DNA of 12,219 bases, taken from UBA9715 sp003452695 (lineage in GTDB: Bacteria > Actinomycetota > Coriobacteriia > Coriobacteriales > Eggerthellaceae). A program made the position numbers and the translations under genes. The stretch is from NCBI GenBank assembly GCA_946625225.1, contig CAMOTA010000082.1, positions 1 to 12,219 on the forward strand, read 5' to 3'. Shown piece by piece: positions 1 to 6,990 of the stretch (positions are counted from its first letter, which is position 1; each line of letters opens with the position of its first letter). The notes below the pieces were generated by a model that was not told the origin of the DNA, searched no databases, and saw only the letters and a program-made list of their open reading frames with translations.

Positions 1-74
1 GGCGACGTGGCCAAGTGGTAAGGCAGAGGCCTGCAAAGCCTTCACCCCCGGTTCGAATCCGGGCGTCGCCTCCA
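1..74 (+). tRNA. tRNA-Cys (anticodon GCA)
   Basis: A full cloverleaf folds by eye. The 7-bp acceptor stem pairs 1-7 with 64-70, the D stem pairs 10-12 with 22-24, and the anticodon stem pairs 26-30 with 38-42 with one G-T pair. The T stem pairs 47-51 with 59-63 around the loop TTCGAAT. The anticodon loop CTGCAAA (31-37) carries GCA, which reads cysteine codons. The discriminator base is T at 71, as expected for tRNA-Cys, and CCA is encoded at 72-74. The gene begins at the first base of the window, so its promoter is not visible. No clear intrinsic terminator follows; only a short CTTTT is present. Confidence 0.97.
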
Positions 75-173
75 ACTTTTCCGAGACTTCCGAATCTTAC
101 CCGGTAGAGTTTGCATACGTGCGATGGCGCCGTCGGTGCACGTGCTTCGCCGTGCCGGCAAGATGATTTCAAG

Positions 174-190
174 CCCATGGTGCCCATGGG
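174..190. repeat. Short perfect hairpin between tRNA-Cys and the lipid kinase gene
   Basis: CCCATGG at 174-180 and CCATGGG at 184-190 are perfect inverted repeats separated by TGC. The same bases also read as a tandem near-repeat of GCCCATGG. It lies downstream of both the tRNA (plus) and the kinase gene (minus, stop at 235-237), so it could help end transcription. However, there is no T-run on either side, so a terminator role is only a guess. The rest of 75-234 holds no gene that I can support. Confidence 0.4.
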
Positions 191-234
191 TGCGTGCCGT
201 CGAACGCAATCCCGCCAGCGACCCGAACGTTGTG

Positions 235-1155
235 TTACACCTCGTGGTTGCCGGAAAAGGCCTTCATGCCCTCGTCGTTCAGGATGAAGCGCGCAACTCC
301 GCGCATGACCCGCGCTTCGAAGGGCGTTGCAACGCCGGGCAGCTCGCCGTCGTATTGGATTTGCAGAGGAGGGTCTGCTTGCACCTTCACGTCGGTTCCG
401 CGGTAGACAGCGAACGAATCCGTGCGGCTGGGGTATTCACCGTCGCGGTCGCGGATGCCGGCGATAAGGGCGGGAATCAGCCCGAATGCGTTTGCCGCTT
501 TCAGCACCACCACGTCGAAAGCGCCGTCGCGCGCATCAGATCCGTGGGTAACGGGTATCTCGAACTGGATTTTCGAGAAGTTCACCAGCATGACGCCCAA
601 GCCATCGTGTTCGATGACCCGGCCGTCTATTTCAAGCGTCATGTGCGATTTCCGCGGCATGGCATTCATCACCGCCGCCTGGAAATAGGCTATCGGGCCG
701 AGAATCTTCTTCGACGGTTGCGCGTCGTGCATGATCGTGGCATCGTAGCCAGCACCTGCCATTATGCTGAACCCGAAACGATGCTCGCCCGCCCGAATTT
801 CGCCCATGTCGAAATCGAGCGTGCGCATTTCTCGCGTGGCCTTTGCAAGTGCATGCGGCTCGTAGGGAAGCAGCAGGTTGTTCACCAGCAGGTTGGCGGT
901 GCCGGCGGGGAAGGGCAGGATGGGCACGCCGCTTCCGGCCAGCCGGTATGCTGCGCCTGCAACCGTGCCATCGCCTCCCGAAACCACCACGACGTCGAAA
1001 TCCTCTGCATCGTCGAGCAGCGGGCCTATCGGCGTGTTGCCCTTCATGCTGCGAACGACCGCCTCGTCGCCGTCTTCCATGACCATCCTCAGGTAGTCGA
1101 AGACGGCTCCGTCACCGAATCCTGCCGATATGTTGTTTACAACGAGTAGTTTCAC
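235..1155 (-). CDS. Diacylglycerol kinase-family lipid kinase (YegS/DagK-like)
   Basis: The product (306 residues) belongs to the diacylglycerol/sphingosine/NAD kinase-like superfamily, which phosphorylates lipid hydroxyl groups with ATP at the inner membrane face. The nucleotide-binding motif SGGDGT lies at residues 59-64 and is followed by PAGTANLL at 83-90, the family's second conserved loop. A DGE near residue 270 fits the C-terminal beta-sandwich typical of YegS-like enzymes. The length matches the family's usual 290-310 residues. Translation starts at a GTG (1155-1153); the next in-frame Met is at residue 24, inside the conserved N-terminal fold, so GTG is preferred although the ribosome site is weak. 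The gene is divergent from ribonuclease D and stands alone. Its exact substrate (diacylglycerol, undecaprenol or another lipid) cannot be told from sequence. Confidence 0.9.
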   Translation of the reverse strand: MKLLVVNNISAGFGDGAVFDYLRMVMEDGDEAVVRSMKGNTPIGPLLDDAEDFDVVVVSGGDGTVAGAAYRLAGSGVPILPFPAGTANLLVNNLLLPYEPHALAKATREMRTLDFDMGEIRAGEHRFGFSIMAGAGYDATIMHDAQPSKKILGPIAYFQAAVMNAMPRKSHMTLEIDGRVIEHDGLGVMLVNFSKIQFEIPVTHGSDARDGAFDVVVLKAANAFGLIPALIAGIRDRDGEYPSRTDSFAVYRGTDVKVQADPPLQIQYDGELPGVATPFEARVMRGVARFILNDEGMKAFSGNHEV

Positions 1156-1194
1156 GTGCGTGCTCGATTCTGCAGGCTTCCATTTGGTTGATGG

Positions 1195-1200
1195 TATGAT
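1195..1200 (+). promoter_or_regulatory. Possible -10 box for the ribonuclease D gene
   Basis: TATGAT (5 of 6 matches to TATAAT) lies in the divergent gap between the lipid kinase and ribonuclease D genes, about 44 bases before the chosen ribonuclease D start. I see no convincing -35 box at 16-18 bases upstream, so this rests on the -10 alone. Confidence 0.3.
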
Positions 1201-1243
1201 GGTACCTTAAATACCCATGCCAGAGCTGTGGAGTTTTACACGC

Positions 1244-2395
1244 ATGTACATAGAAACGCAAGACGATTTAGAAGCCTTCATCAAACGCGCGGCGGGCTCG
1301 GACGTGCTGGCGGTAGATACGGAGTTCCTGCGCGAGAAAACCTACTACCCGAAGCTGTGCCTCATGCAGCTTGCCACCCGCCAGGAAACGGTCATCGTCG
1401 ATCCCTTTGCGGTGGACGACCTTGCGGTGCTGGCCGAGCTGTTCGAAGACGAGCGCACCGTGAAGCTGTTCCATGCGGGACACCAGGATGTCGAGATAAT
1501 CGTGTACGACATCGGGTGCATTCCCCGTCCCCTGTTCGACACTCAGGTGGCAGCGGCTCTGCTCGGCCAAACGCAGCAAGTGGGCTATGGCGCGCTCGTC
1601 CATGCGCTCTGCGGCGTGAAACTGCGCAAGACCGATTCCTTCACCGATTGGTCGGCGCGCCCGTTGCAGGAATCTCAGATAGAGTATGCGGCCAACGACG
1701 TTATCTACCTGCCGGAAATGTACGACAAGCTGCGCGAGCGGTTGTCCGAGAAGGGGAGACTGTCGTGGCTGGACGACGAGCTTGCCGGCATGATGGAGGA
1801 ATCCACCTACGTCCCCGACGAGCAGGACCGCTACCGTAGGCTGAAGCACTTCACCCAGCTGTCCCGACGCCAAATGGCCGCCGCTCGCGAAATGGCAGCA
1901 TGGCGCGAGATTGAAGCGCGCAAGCGCAACGTGCCGCGCAAATGGGTGCTCACCGACGAGCAGATAGTTGAAGCGTGCAAGCGCGAACCGCGCAAGATAG
2001 ACGACCTGTTCATGGTGAGGGGCGTGCGCGAACGCCTGACCACGCGCGATGCGCGAGACCTTATCAGCCTCGTCGTGGCCGCGCTGGACTCGTCTCCCGA
2101 GGCGTGGCCACAGATTCCCGCCAACGGGCGCAGCGAGCCGAACGTGGACGCGCAGGTGGACATGCTCATGGCCGTGGTGCGGATGCGCGCCCGCGAGCAC
2201 GACATTGCCATCCCCACCCTGGCAAGCCACGCGGACCTCGTGGACATAGCGCGTGGGCACCTCGACAAGACCGCCGTGATGAAAGGCTGGCGCCGAGAGC
2301 TGGTCGGCAACGACCTGCTGGAGCTGCTCGAAGGTCGCCAATGCCTGGCCATACGAAAGAACCGGGTTGTCATGGAACCACGAGGCAAAGCGTAG
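1244..2395 (+). CDS. rnd: Ribonuclease D
   Basis: This is a DEDDy-family 3'-5' exoribonuclease that trims tRNA and other stable RNA 3' ends using two metal ions. In the 383-residue product, exonuclease motif I is DTE at residues 25-27, motif II is HAGHQD at 77-82, and motif III is Y-x3-D at 148-152 (YAAND). An HRDC-type helical domain covers roughly residues 205-275, and a second HRDC-like helical region follows towards the C terminus, as in E. coli RNase D. An in-frame ATG at 1217 would add nine residues but has no ribosome site. The ATG at 1244 is preceded by GGAG at 1230-1233, 10 bases upstream, and gives the MYIETQ start typical of the family, so 1244 is preferred. The gene stands alone, 153 bases before the next gene. 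Confidence 0.93.
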   Translation: MYIETQDDLEAFIKRAAGSDVLAVDTEFLREKTYYPKLCLMQLATRQETVIVDPFAVDDLAVLAELFEDERTVKLFHAGHQDVEIIVYDIGCIPRPLFDTQVAAALLGQTQQVGYGALVHALCGVKLRKTDSFTDWSARPLQESQIEYAANDVIYLPEMYDKLRERLSEKGRLSWLDDELAGMMEESTYVPDEQDRYRRLKHFTQLSRRQMAAAREMAAWREIEARKRNVPRKWVLTDEQIVEACKREPRKIDDLFMVRGVRERLTTRDARDLISLVVAALDSSPEAWPQIPANGRSEPNVDAQVDMLMAVVRMRAREHDIAIPTLASHADLVDIARGHLDKTAVMKGWRRELVGNDLLELLEGRQCLAIRKNRVVMEPRGKA

Positions 2396-2499
2396 CACCT
2401 CTTGCCTCTGCCGCCCACGGCCCGACCAGCGGTGGCGCCCCTTGTTTTGCACCGCTATACAAAACGGTGACACGGGTCCTTCCGGCGTATACGACGGGG

Positions 2500-2505
2500 T
2501 ATAAT
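2500..2505 (+). promoter_or_regulatory. Probable -10 box for the peptidase-xseA-xseB cluster
   Basis: A perfect TATAAT sits 43 bases before the peptidase start. The best hexamers 16-18 bases upstream (such as TCCTTC at 2477-2482) do not resemble TTGACA, so the -35 is unclear. Between this box and the rnd stop, GTTTTG (2444-2449) and CAAAAC (2460-2465) form a 6-bp inverted repeat with a 10-base loop, too weak to call a terminator. The position fits a promoter that separates this cluster from rnd. Confidence 0.5.
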
Positions 2506-2548
2506 CTGTCGAAACGTTGCACAACCGAACGAAGAGAGGAACTGCGCA

Positions 2549-3205
2549 ATGGGTTATTGGATGCTTGTCATCGTCACGCTGGTCATAGGCTTGGCCGCGT
2601 CCGCATACGTGAATTCCCAACTGAAGAAATACCAGAAGGTGCGCTCGTCGAGCGGCCTGACGGGCCGCGAGGCCGCCGAGCGCATGCTTGCTGCCAACGG
2701 GGTGTACGGAGTGGCCATACACCGCGGCGCCGAGGGCCAGGACCATTTCGACCCGCGCACGAACTCCATCTCGCTCAGCCCGAGCGTCTACGACCAGAGC
2801 ACCGTCACGGCCTATGCCACGGCCTGCCATGAAGTGGGTCATGCCTGCCAGTTCGCCCAAGGCTATGTTCCGCTGAAGATCCGAAGCGCCATCTGGCCGG
2901 TGGCGAACGCTGCTTCCAGCATTTGGATTTTCATACTGCTCATCGGCATTTTCCTGTACATGAACCAGCTGATTACGGTAGCTATCGTCATGTATGCCTG
3001 CGTGGTCGCGTTCCAGCTGGTCACCCTGCCCGTGGAATTCAACGCTTCGCATCGGGCCATGGACTACATGAAGTCCGTGAACCTGCCTCAGGGCGAAGTG
3101 GCAGGATCGTTTTCGGTACTGCGCGCGTGCGCGCTGACCTACGTGGCGGCCGCATTGGCCTCGTTGCTGCAGCTGCTGTACCTTATCGGCATGCGCGATA
3201 ACTAG
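2549..3205 (+). CDS. YugP-like membrane zinc metallopeptidase
   Basis: The 218-residue product matches the neutral zinc metallopeptidase family typified by Bacillus YugP. An N-terminal membrane segment (residues about 4-20) is followed by the conserved stretch KVRSSSGLTGREAA at 30-43, where the family has a similar sequence. The zinc motif HEVGH lies at 94-98, and PVEFNAS (161-167) probably supplies the third zinc ligand, Glu163. Further hydrophobic segments at about 124-138, 141-158 and 193-214 suggest a multi-span inner-membrane protein. The length is normal for the family. The ATG has a good ribosome site (GAGAGGA ending at 2540, 8 bases before the start). xseA begins 5 bases after the stop, implying co-transcription and perhaps translational coupling. 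The natural substrate is not known to me, and a functional link to exonuclease VII is not evident. Confidence 0.85.
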   Translation: MGYWMLVIVTLVIGLAASAYVNSQLKKYQKVRSSSGLTGREAAERMLAANGVYGVAIHRGAEGQDHFDPRTNSISLSPSVYDQSTVTAYATACHEVGHACQFAQGYVPLKIRSAIWPVANAASSIWIFILLIGIFLYMNQLITVAIVMYACVVAFQLVTLPVEFNASHRAMDYMKSVNLPQGEVAGSFSVLRACALTYVAAALASLLQLLYLIGMRDN

Positions 3206-3210
3206 CAGCC

Positions 3211-4527
3211 ATGGGTTACGAACAACAGGCTGCCAACGCCGTTGGGGCGCCGAACGCACTGAGCGTTTCCGCCGCCATGCAGATGGCGAAGCGTTCGCTC
3301 GAAGCAGTGGTCGTGCGAATCCTCGGCGAAGTGTCCGAGGTGTCGGTGAAGCCCGGCTACAAGGCGGCGTACTTCACCATTAAGGACTCCGGCGCCGCGC
3401 TGCCGTGCATGATGTGGAACAACCGCTATCGCGCAGCAGGCGTGCAGCTGGCCGTCGGACAGCTCGTGGAGGTGGAGGGCCGTTTCACCCTGTACGCCGC
3501 GAAAGGGCGGATGAACTTCGACGTGTTCTCGCTGTCGTTGGCCGGCGAAGGCGATTTGCGCATGAAGGTGGCGAACATCGCCAAACGCCTTCAGGCCGAA
3601 GGGCTTACGGACCCGGCGCGAAAACGCTCCATTCCCGCGTTCCCCGAACGCATCGGCTTGGTCACGTCTCCTCGCAGCGCTGCCGTGCACGACGTGCTGC
3701 GCACGCTGCGCAGGCGCTTCCCACTTGCCGTGGTGAACTTGGCCGGCGTTCCCGTTGAAGGACCGGGAGCGGCCGCGGGCATAGCCGAGGGGCTGCGCTG
3801 CGTCGTCTCTGCGGGATCTGAAGTGGTGCTGGTCGTTCGCGGAGGTGGGTCTTTCGAGGACCTGATGCCCTTCAACGACGAAGCGCTGGCCCGCGCAATT
3901 GCCGCATGCCCCGTTCCCGTGGTAACGGGCATCGGCCACGAGGTGGACACGTCCATAGCCGACATGGTATCCGATTTCAGGGCCTCCACGCCCACGGCTG
4001 CAGCCGAAGCCGTCAGCCCGACGTCTGAATACCTCTCTTCGCTGTTCTCGTCGCGGCTTGCAAGCATGTCTGGAAGCTGCACGCGGCAGCTTCAGACGCT
4101 CGGGTCCCAGGTGGCGCGCGCGGCCGACCGTCCCGCGTTGGCCGACCCGCTTTCGCTGTTCGCGGCAGACGCGCAAATGCTCGACATCGCAACCGAACGG
4201 CTTGCCCGATCGCTTCCCCAAACCGTCCGGCGGGCGGAAGAGCAGCTGGAATCCGCCCACCAACGGCTCTTGGCCCAAGGGCCGCGCTTGCTGGAGGGTC
4301 CGCGGCATCGGATAGCGTCCGGAGCTGCACGCCTCGAGGACCTCTCGCCGCTCGGCACGCTGGCGCGCGGCTATTCCGTAACGCGCAACAACGCGGGCGC
4401 CATCGTGCGCTCCATCAAGCAAGCGCCCATAGGAAGCGAAGTGGCCGTGTCGGTTGCCGATGGCTGCCTTACCTGCGAAGTAAAACGGGCCGATAGCATC
4501 GGCCTTCTGGACGAAAGCGAGGCATAA
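3211..4527 (+). CDS. xseA: Exodeoxyribonuclease VII large subunit
   Basis: This is the catalytic subunit of exonuclease VII, which degrades single-stranded DNA from both ends into short oligonucleotides. The 438-residue product starts with an OB-fold DNA-binding domain (about residues 15-110). The catalytic domain follows, with the signatures IPAFPERIGLVTSP (141-154), VVRGGGSFEDL (208-218), GIGHEVDTSIAD (240-251) and STPTAAAEA (259-267). The long helical region after about residue 270 is where the small subunit binds. The length is usual. The ATG at 3211 has only a weak ribosome site, but the conserved ALSVSAAM stretch begins at residue 16, so a downstream start would cut into the OB fold. 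The gene lies 5 bases after the peptidase gene and 1 base before xseB. Confidence 0.96.
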   Translation: MGYEQQAANAVGAPNALSVSAAMQMAKRSLEAVVVRILGEVSEVSVKPGYKAAYFTIKDSGAALPCMMWNNRYRAAGVQLAVGQLVEVEGRFTLYAAKGRMNFDVFSLSLAGEGDLRMKVANIAKRLQAEGLTDPARKRSIPAFPERIGLVTSPRSAAVHDVLRTLRRRFPLAVVNLAGVPVEGPGAAAGIAEGLRCVVSAGSEVVLVVRGGGSFEDLMPFNDEALARAIAACPVPVVTGIGHEVDTSIADMVSDFRASTPTAAAEAVSPTSEYLSSLFSSRLASMSGSCTRQLQTLGSQVARAADRPALADPLSLFAADAQMLDIATERLARSLPQTVRRAEEQLESAHQRLLAQGPRLLEGPRHRIASGAARLEDLSPLGTLARGYSVTRNNAGAIVRSIKQAPIGSEVAVSVADGCLTCEVKRADSIGLLDESEA

Positions 4528-4528
4528 C

Positions 4529-4786
4529 ATGCCCAATGCACGCGAATTCAAGCCCCTCGACCAAATGACGTTTCGCGAAGCCGCAGCGGAGCTGGACGGC
4601 ATCGTGCGCCAGCTGGAAAGCAACACCATGGAACTGGAGGACACCCTGGTGTTCTACGAGCGCGGGGTGAAGATCATAGCCGATTTGCAGAAGCGCCTGG
4701 GCGAAGCCGAGCAAAAGGTTGAAGTGCTGATGGGCGAATTGTCCGGCCAACAGGAAGACGCGCTGCGCGACACGACGCTTTCCTAG
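4529..4786 (+). CDS. xseB: Exodeoxyribonuclease VII small subunit
   Basis: This is the small, all-helical subunit that joins several copies to one XseA to form active exonuclease VII. The 85-residue product has the family hallmarks: FREAAAELDGIVRQLES (15-31), then LEDTLVFYERGV (36-47), then RLGEAEQKVEVL (56-67). The length is typical (60-90). The ATG follows the xseA stop codon by a single base, with GAGG near the end of xseA as its ribosome site, which indicates translational coupling and a fixed subunit ratio. Confidence 0.96.
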   Translation: MPNAREFKPLDQMTFREAAAELDGIVRQLESNTMELEDTLVFYERGVKIIADLQKRLGEAEQKVEVLMGELSGQQEDALRDTTLS

Positions 4787-4887
4787 CCGTTCGAGAAACG
4801 TGCTTTTTTGACAAGCTCCCCTGCATAGGCGGTCGGGGGCCGGGCGCGCCTGCGGGGGCTGGGTTTTATCGCGTTTCTATGGTAAGT

Positions 4888-4910
4888 CCCGTGGCCATAC
4901 GGGCCATGGG
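4888..4910 (+). repeat. Hairpin upstream of the glycosyltransferase gene
   Basis: CCCGTGGCC (4888-4896) pairs with GGCCATGGG (4902-4910), giving nine pairs with one G-T, closed by a 5-base loop ATACG. It lies in the 181-base gap (4787-4967) between xseB and the glycosyltransferase, about 17 bases before the likely -10 box. No T-run follows it, so it may be an imperfect terminator for the xse cluster or a regulator-binding site. The same gap has a very GC-rich segment (4829-4862) and a TTTTTT at 4804-4809 preceded by only a 4-bp stem. Confidence 0.45.
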
Positions 4911-4926
4911 GTACGATTCGTGTAGT

Positions 4927-4932
4927 TATAAC
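4927..4932 (+). promoter_or_regulatory. Possible -10 box for the glycosyltransferase-dus-hemW operon
   Basis: TATAAC (5 of 6 matches to TATAAT) lies 36 bases before the GTG start of the glycosyltransferase. No good -35 hexamer is present at the proper spacing; the hairpin at 4888-4910 occupies that area, which would suit a regulated promoter. This rests on the -10 match and position only. Confidence 0.35.
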
Positions 4933-4967
4933 GGTTGGCTTCGATGCCCGGACAGAAGGGGTAGGGC

Positions 4968-5999
4968 GTGAAGACTATCACGTTCGCTGTGCCGTGCTAC
5001 AACTCGGCAGACTACATGGACAAGTGCATAGAGTCGATACTCGCGTGCGACCAGGGTCAGGGCGATATAGAAATCCTTATCGTGGACGACGGCTCCACGA
5101 AGGACAACACCGCGGAAAAGGCCGACGAATGGCACGATCGGTATCCCGACACGGTATATGCCATCCACAAGGAGAACGGCGGCCATGGTTCGGCGGTGAA
5201 CGCCGGCCTTGCCAATGCGCGCGGCCGCTATTTCAAGGTGGTCGATTCCGACGACTGGCTGGATTCGGACGCCATGGCGCACATCATGCCCTATCTGCGC
5301 AGCCAAAGCGAGCTGCGCGATGCGTGCGATCTGGTCATCGGCAACTACGTGTACGAAAAGGTGCACGAGGGAACGCGCACGGTCATCGACTACCGAAACG
5401 TCTTCCCAACCGATCGCGAGTTCACCTGGGATGAAATCGGGCGGTTCAGGTCCAGCCAGTACCTGCTCATGCATTCCGTAATCTATCGCACCGAACTGCT
5501 GCGCGACGTGAAGCTGGTATTGCCCGAGCACTGCTTCTACGTGGACAACATCTTCGTGTACGTGCCCTTGCCCGTGGTGTATTCCATCCGCTATTTCGAT
5601 GTGGACATGTACCGCTACTTCATCGGGCGCGAAGGACAGTCGGTGAACGAGGAAACTATGAAGAAGCGCATCGACCAGCAGCTGCTGATAACGCGTTTCA
5701 TGATAGATGCGGTGGACCTGGACAACGATGTGGTGCAGAAGAAGCTGAGGCGCTACATGGAAAACTACCTTTCCATGATGATGTGCATCTGCTCGGTCTT
5801 CCTGCGCATGATCCACACGGGCGAGTCCGAGCGCAAACGGACGGAGCTGTGGGGCTATCTGAAGGAGAAGCGGCCGCAGGTATTCCCGCGCATCCGATAC
5901 AACGTGCTGAACCTCGGCACGAACATACCGAGCGAGATCGGGCGTCGCCTGGGCATCGGCGGCTACCGCATTGCCCAGAAGATATTCAAGTTCAACTAG
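4968..5999 (+). CDS. Family 2 glycosyltransferase
   Basis: This is a GT-A fold glycosyltransferase of family GT2, expected to transfer a sugar from a nucleotide-sugar donor to a cell-surface acceptor. In the 343-residue product, the N-terminal catalytic domain shows FAVPCYNSADYMDKCIESIL (6-25), the nucleotide-binding VDDGS (39-43), GGHGSAVNAG (71-80) and the metal-binding DSDDW (93-97). A downstream IGREGQSVN, seen in many GT2 proteins of Gram-positive gut bacteria, lies in the middle third. There is no signal peptide or clear membrane segment, so the enzyme is probably cytoplasmic or membrane-associated. The start is GTG, with AAGGGG (4956-4961) 6 bases upstream as ribosome site. It heads an apparent operon with dus (22-base gap) and hemW. 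The sugar and the acceptor cannot be inferred. Confidence 0.88.
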   Translation: MKTITFAVPCYNSADYMDKCIESILACDQGQGDIEILIVDDGSTKDNTAEKADEWHDRYPDTVYAIHKENGGHGSAVNAGLANARGRYFKVVDSDDWLDSDAMAHIMPYLRSQSELRDACDLVIGNYVYEKVHEGTRTVIDYRNVFPTDREFTWDEIGRFRSSQYLLMHSVIYRTELLRDVKLVLPEHCFYVDNIFVYVPLPVVYSIRYFDVDMYRYFIGREGQSVNEETMKKRIDQQLLITRFMIDAVDLDNDVVQKKLRRYMENYLSMMMCICSVFLRMIHTGESERKRTELWGYLKEKRPQVFPRIRYNVLNLGTNIPSEIGRRLGIGGYRIAQKIFKFN

Positions 6000-6021
6000 A
6001 AGTACGGGCGCTTTCGCGCAT

Positions 6022-6990
6022 ATGAAAGGCTTGTTCGGGAAATACCGCGTGATGCTGGCCCCTATGGCGGGAGTAAGCGACATAGCCATGCGGACGCTCT
6101 GCCGCGAGCAGGGGGCAGACATCGCCTTCACCGAAATGGTGTCGGCAAAGGGCCTTTCCTTCGCCAACGGCAAGACGCGCCATCTGCTGGACCTTGCACA
6201 GGGCGAAGACCAGGTAGCCGTGCAGATATTCGGGCACGAGCCCCAGACGATGGCGGCGCAGGCCCAGTGGATCGAAGACCAGCTGGGAAACGCGCTCTCG
6301 CACATCGATGTGAACATGGGATGCCCGGTGCGCAAGATTGCAGGCAAAGGCGACGGGGCGGCCCTTATGCGCGACCCCCAGCTGGCAGAGCGCATCATGT
6401 CGTCCATAACGCGCGCCATACAGCATCCCGCCACGTGCAAGTTCCGCCGCGGTTGGGACGCATCCGCCCAGACCGCTCCGGAATTCGCGCGCCGGATGGA
6501 GCAGGCGGGCGCCGCAGCGGTCACGGTGCACGGAAGGTACGCTTCGCAGATGTACCGCGGACATGCCGACTGGGGTGCAATCGCCGCTGTGAAAGACGCC
6601 GTGAGCGTGCCCGTCGTGGGCAACGGCGATGTGTTCAGCGGAGCCGATGCCCGGCACATGGCGGAAACCACCGGCTGCGATGCGATAATGATCGCGCGCG
6701 GCGCCCAGGGAAACCCCTGGATATTCAACGAGGTGAAAAACGCCTTGGAGGGCCGCGAATGGCGCGCGCCCAGCACGGCGGAGCGCATTGCCATGGCTCA
6801 TCGCCATGCCGCGCTGCTGTCCGAGCGCGAGGGTCGCAACATCGTGCGCATGCGCAAGCATGCCATGTGGTACGTGAAGGGCCTGCCGGGCGCAACGCGC
6901 GCCCGCACGCTGTTCAACGATTGCTGCACACTTGAAGATTTCGACCGCGTATTCGAGGAACTGATTGACCATGCCGCATCATCCCTATAA
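6022..6990 (+). CDS. dusB: tRNA-dihydrouridine synthase (DusB-like)
   Basis: This FMN- and NAD(P)H-dependent enzyme reduces specific uridines in the tRNA D loop to dihydrouridine. The 323-residue product is a TIM-barrel Dus protein. The N-terminal FMN-site motif is MLAPMAGVSD (11-20), and the catalytic cysteine is Cys101 in NMGCPVRKIAGKG (98-110). CKFRRGW is at 139-145, HGR at 170-172, GNGDV at 200-204 and the phosphate-binding ARGAQGNPW at 225-233. The ATG at 6022 is preferred. An upstream in-frame ATG at 5971 lies inside the glycosyltransferase gene and would add an unrelated tail. The ribosome site is weak. hemW starts inside the last 20 bases of this gene. Assignment to the DusB subgroup rather than another Dus is by overall resemblance. 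Confidence 0.9.
   Translation: MKGLFGKYRVMLAPMAGVSDIAMRTLCREQGADIAFTEMVSAKGLSFANGKTRHLLDLAQGEDQVAVQIFGHEPQTMAAQAQWIEDQLGNALSHIDVNMGCPVRKIAGKGDGAALMRDPQLAERIMSSITRAIQHPATCKFRRGWDASAQTAPEFARRMEQAGAAAVTVHGRYASQMYRGHADWGAIAAVKDAVSVPVVGNGDVFSGADARHMAETTGCDAIMIARGAQGNPWIFNEVKNALEGREWRAPSTAERIAMAHRHAALLSEREGRNIVRMRKHAMWYVKGLPGATRARTLFNDCCTLEDFDRVFEELIDHAASSL

Noticed and set aside
124..1149. Plus-strand open frame of 341 codons opposite the lipid kinase gene
   Set aside because: It is a mirror of the kinase gene caused by high GC; its translation is His/Arg/Val-rich with no recognisable motif, whereas the minus strand has clear kinase motifs.
1217..1243. Upstream ATG start for ribonuclease D
   Set aside because: No ribosome site precedes 1217, while the ATG at 1244 has GGAG 10 bases upstream and gives the usual N terminus of the family.
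1268..3259. Minus-strand open frame of 663 codons across ribonuclease D and the peptidase
   Set aside because: It spans two well-supported plus-strand genes and their intergenic promoter, and the translation has no recognisable domain.
4808..4813. Perfect TTGACA hexamer after xseB as a -35 box
   Set aside because: No -10-like sequence lies 15-20 bases downstream (the bases there are GC-rich), and the likely glycosyltransferase -10 is more than 110 bases away.
4926..6794. Minus-strand open frame of 622 codons opposite the glycosyltransferase and dus genes
   Set aside because: It covers two recognised genes and a gap; its composition is that of an antisense shadow.
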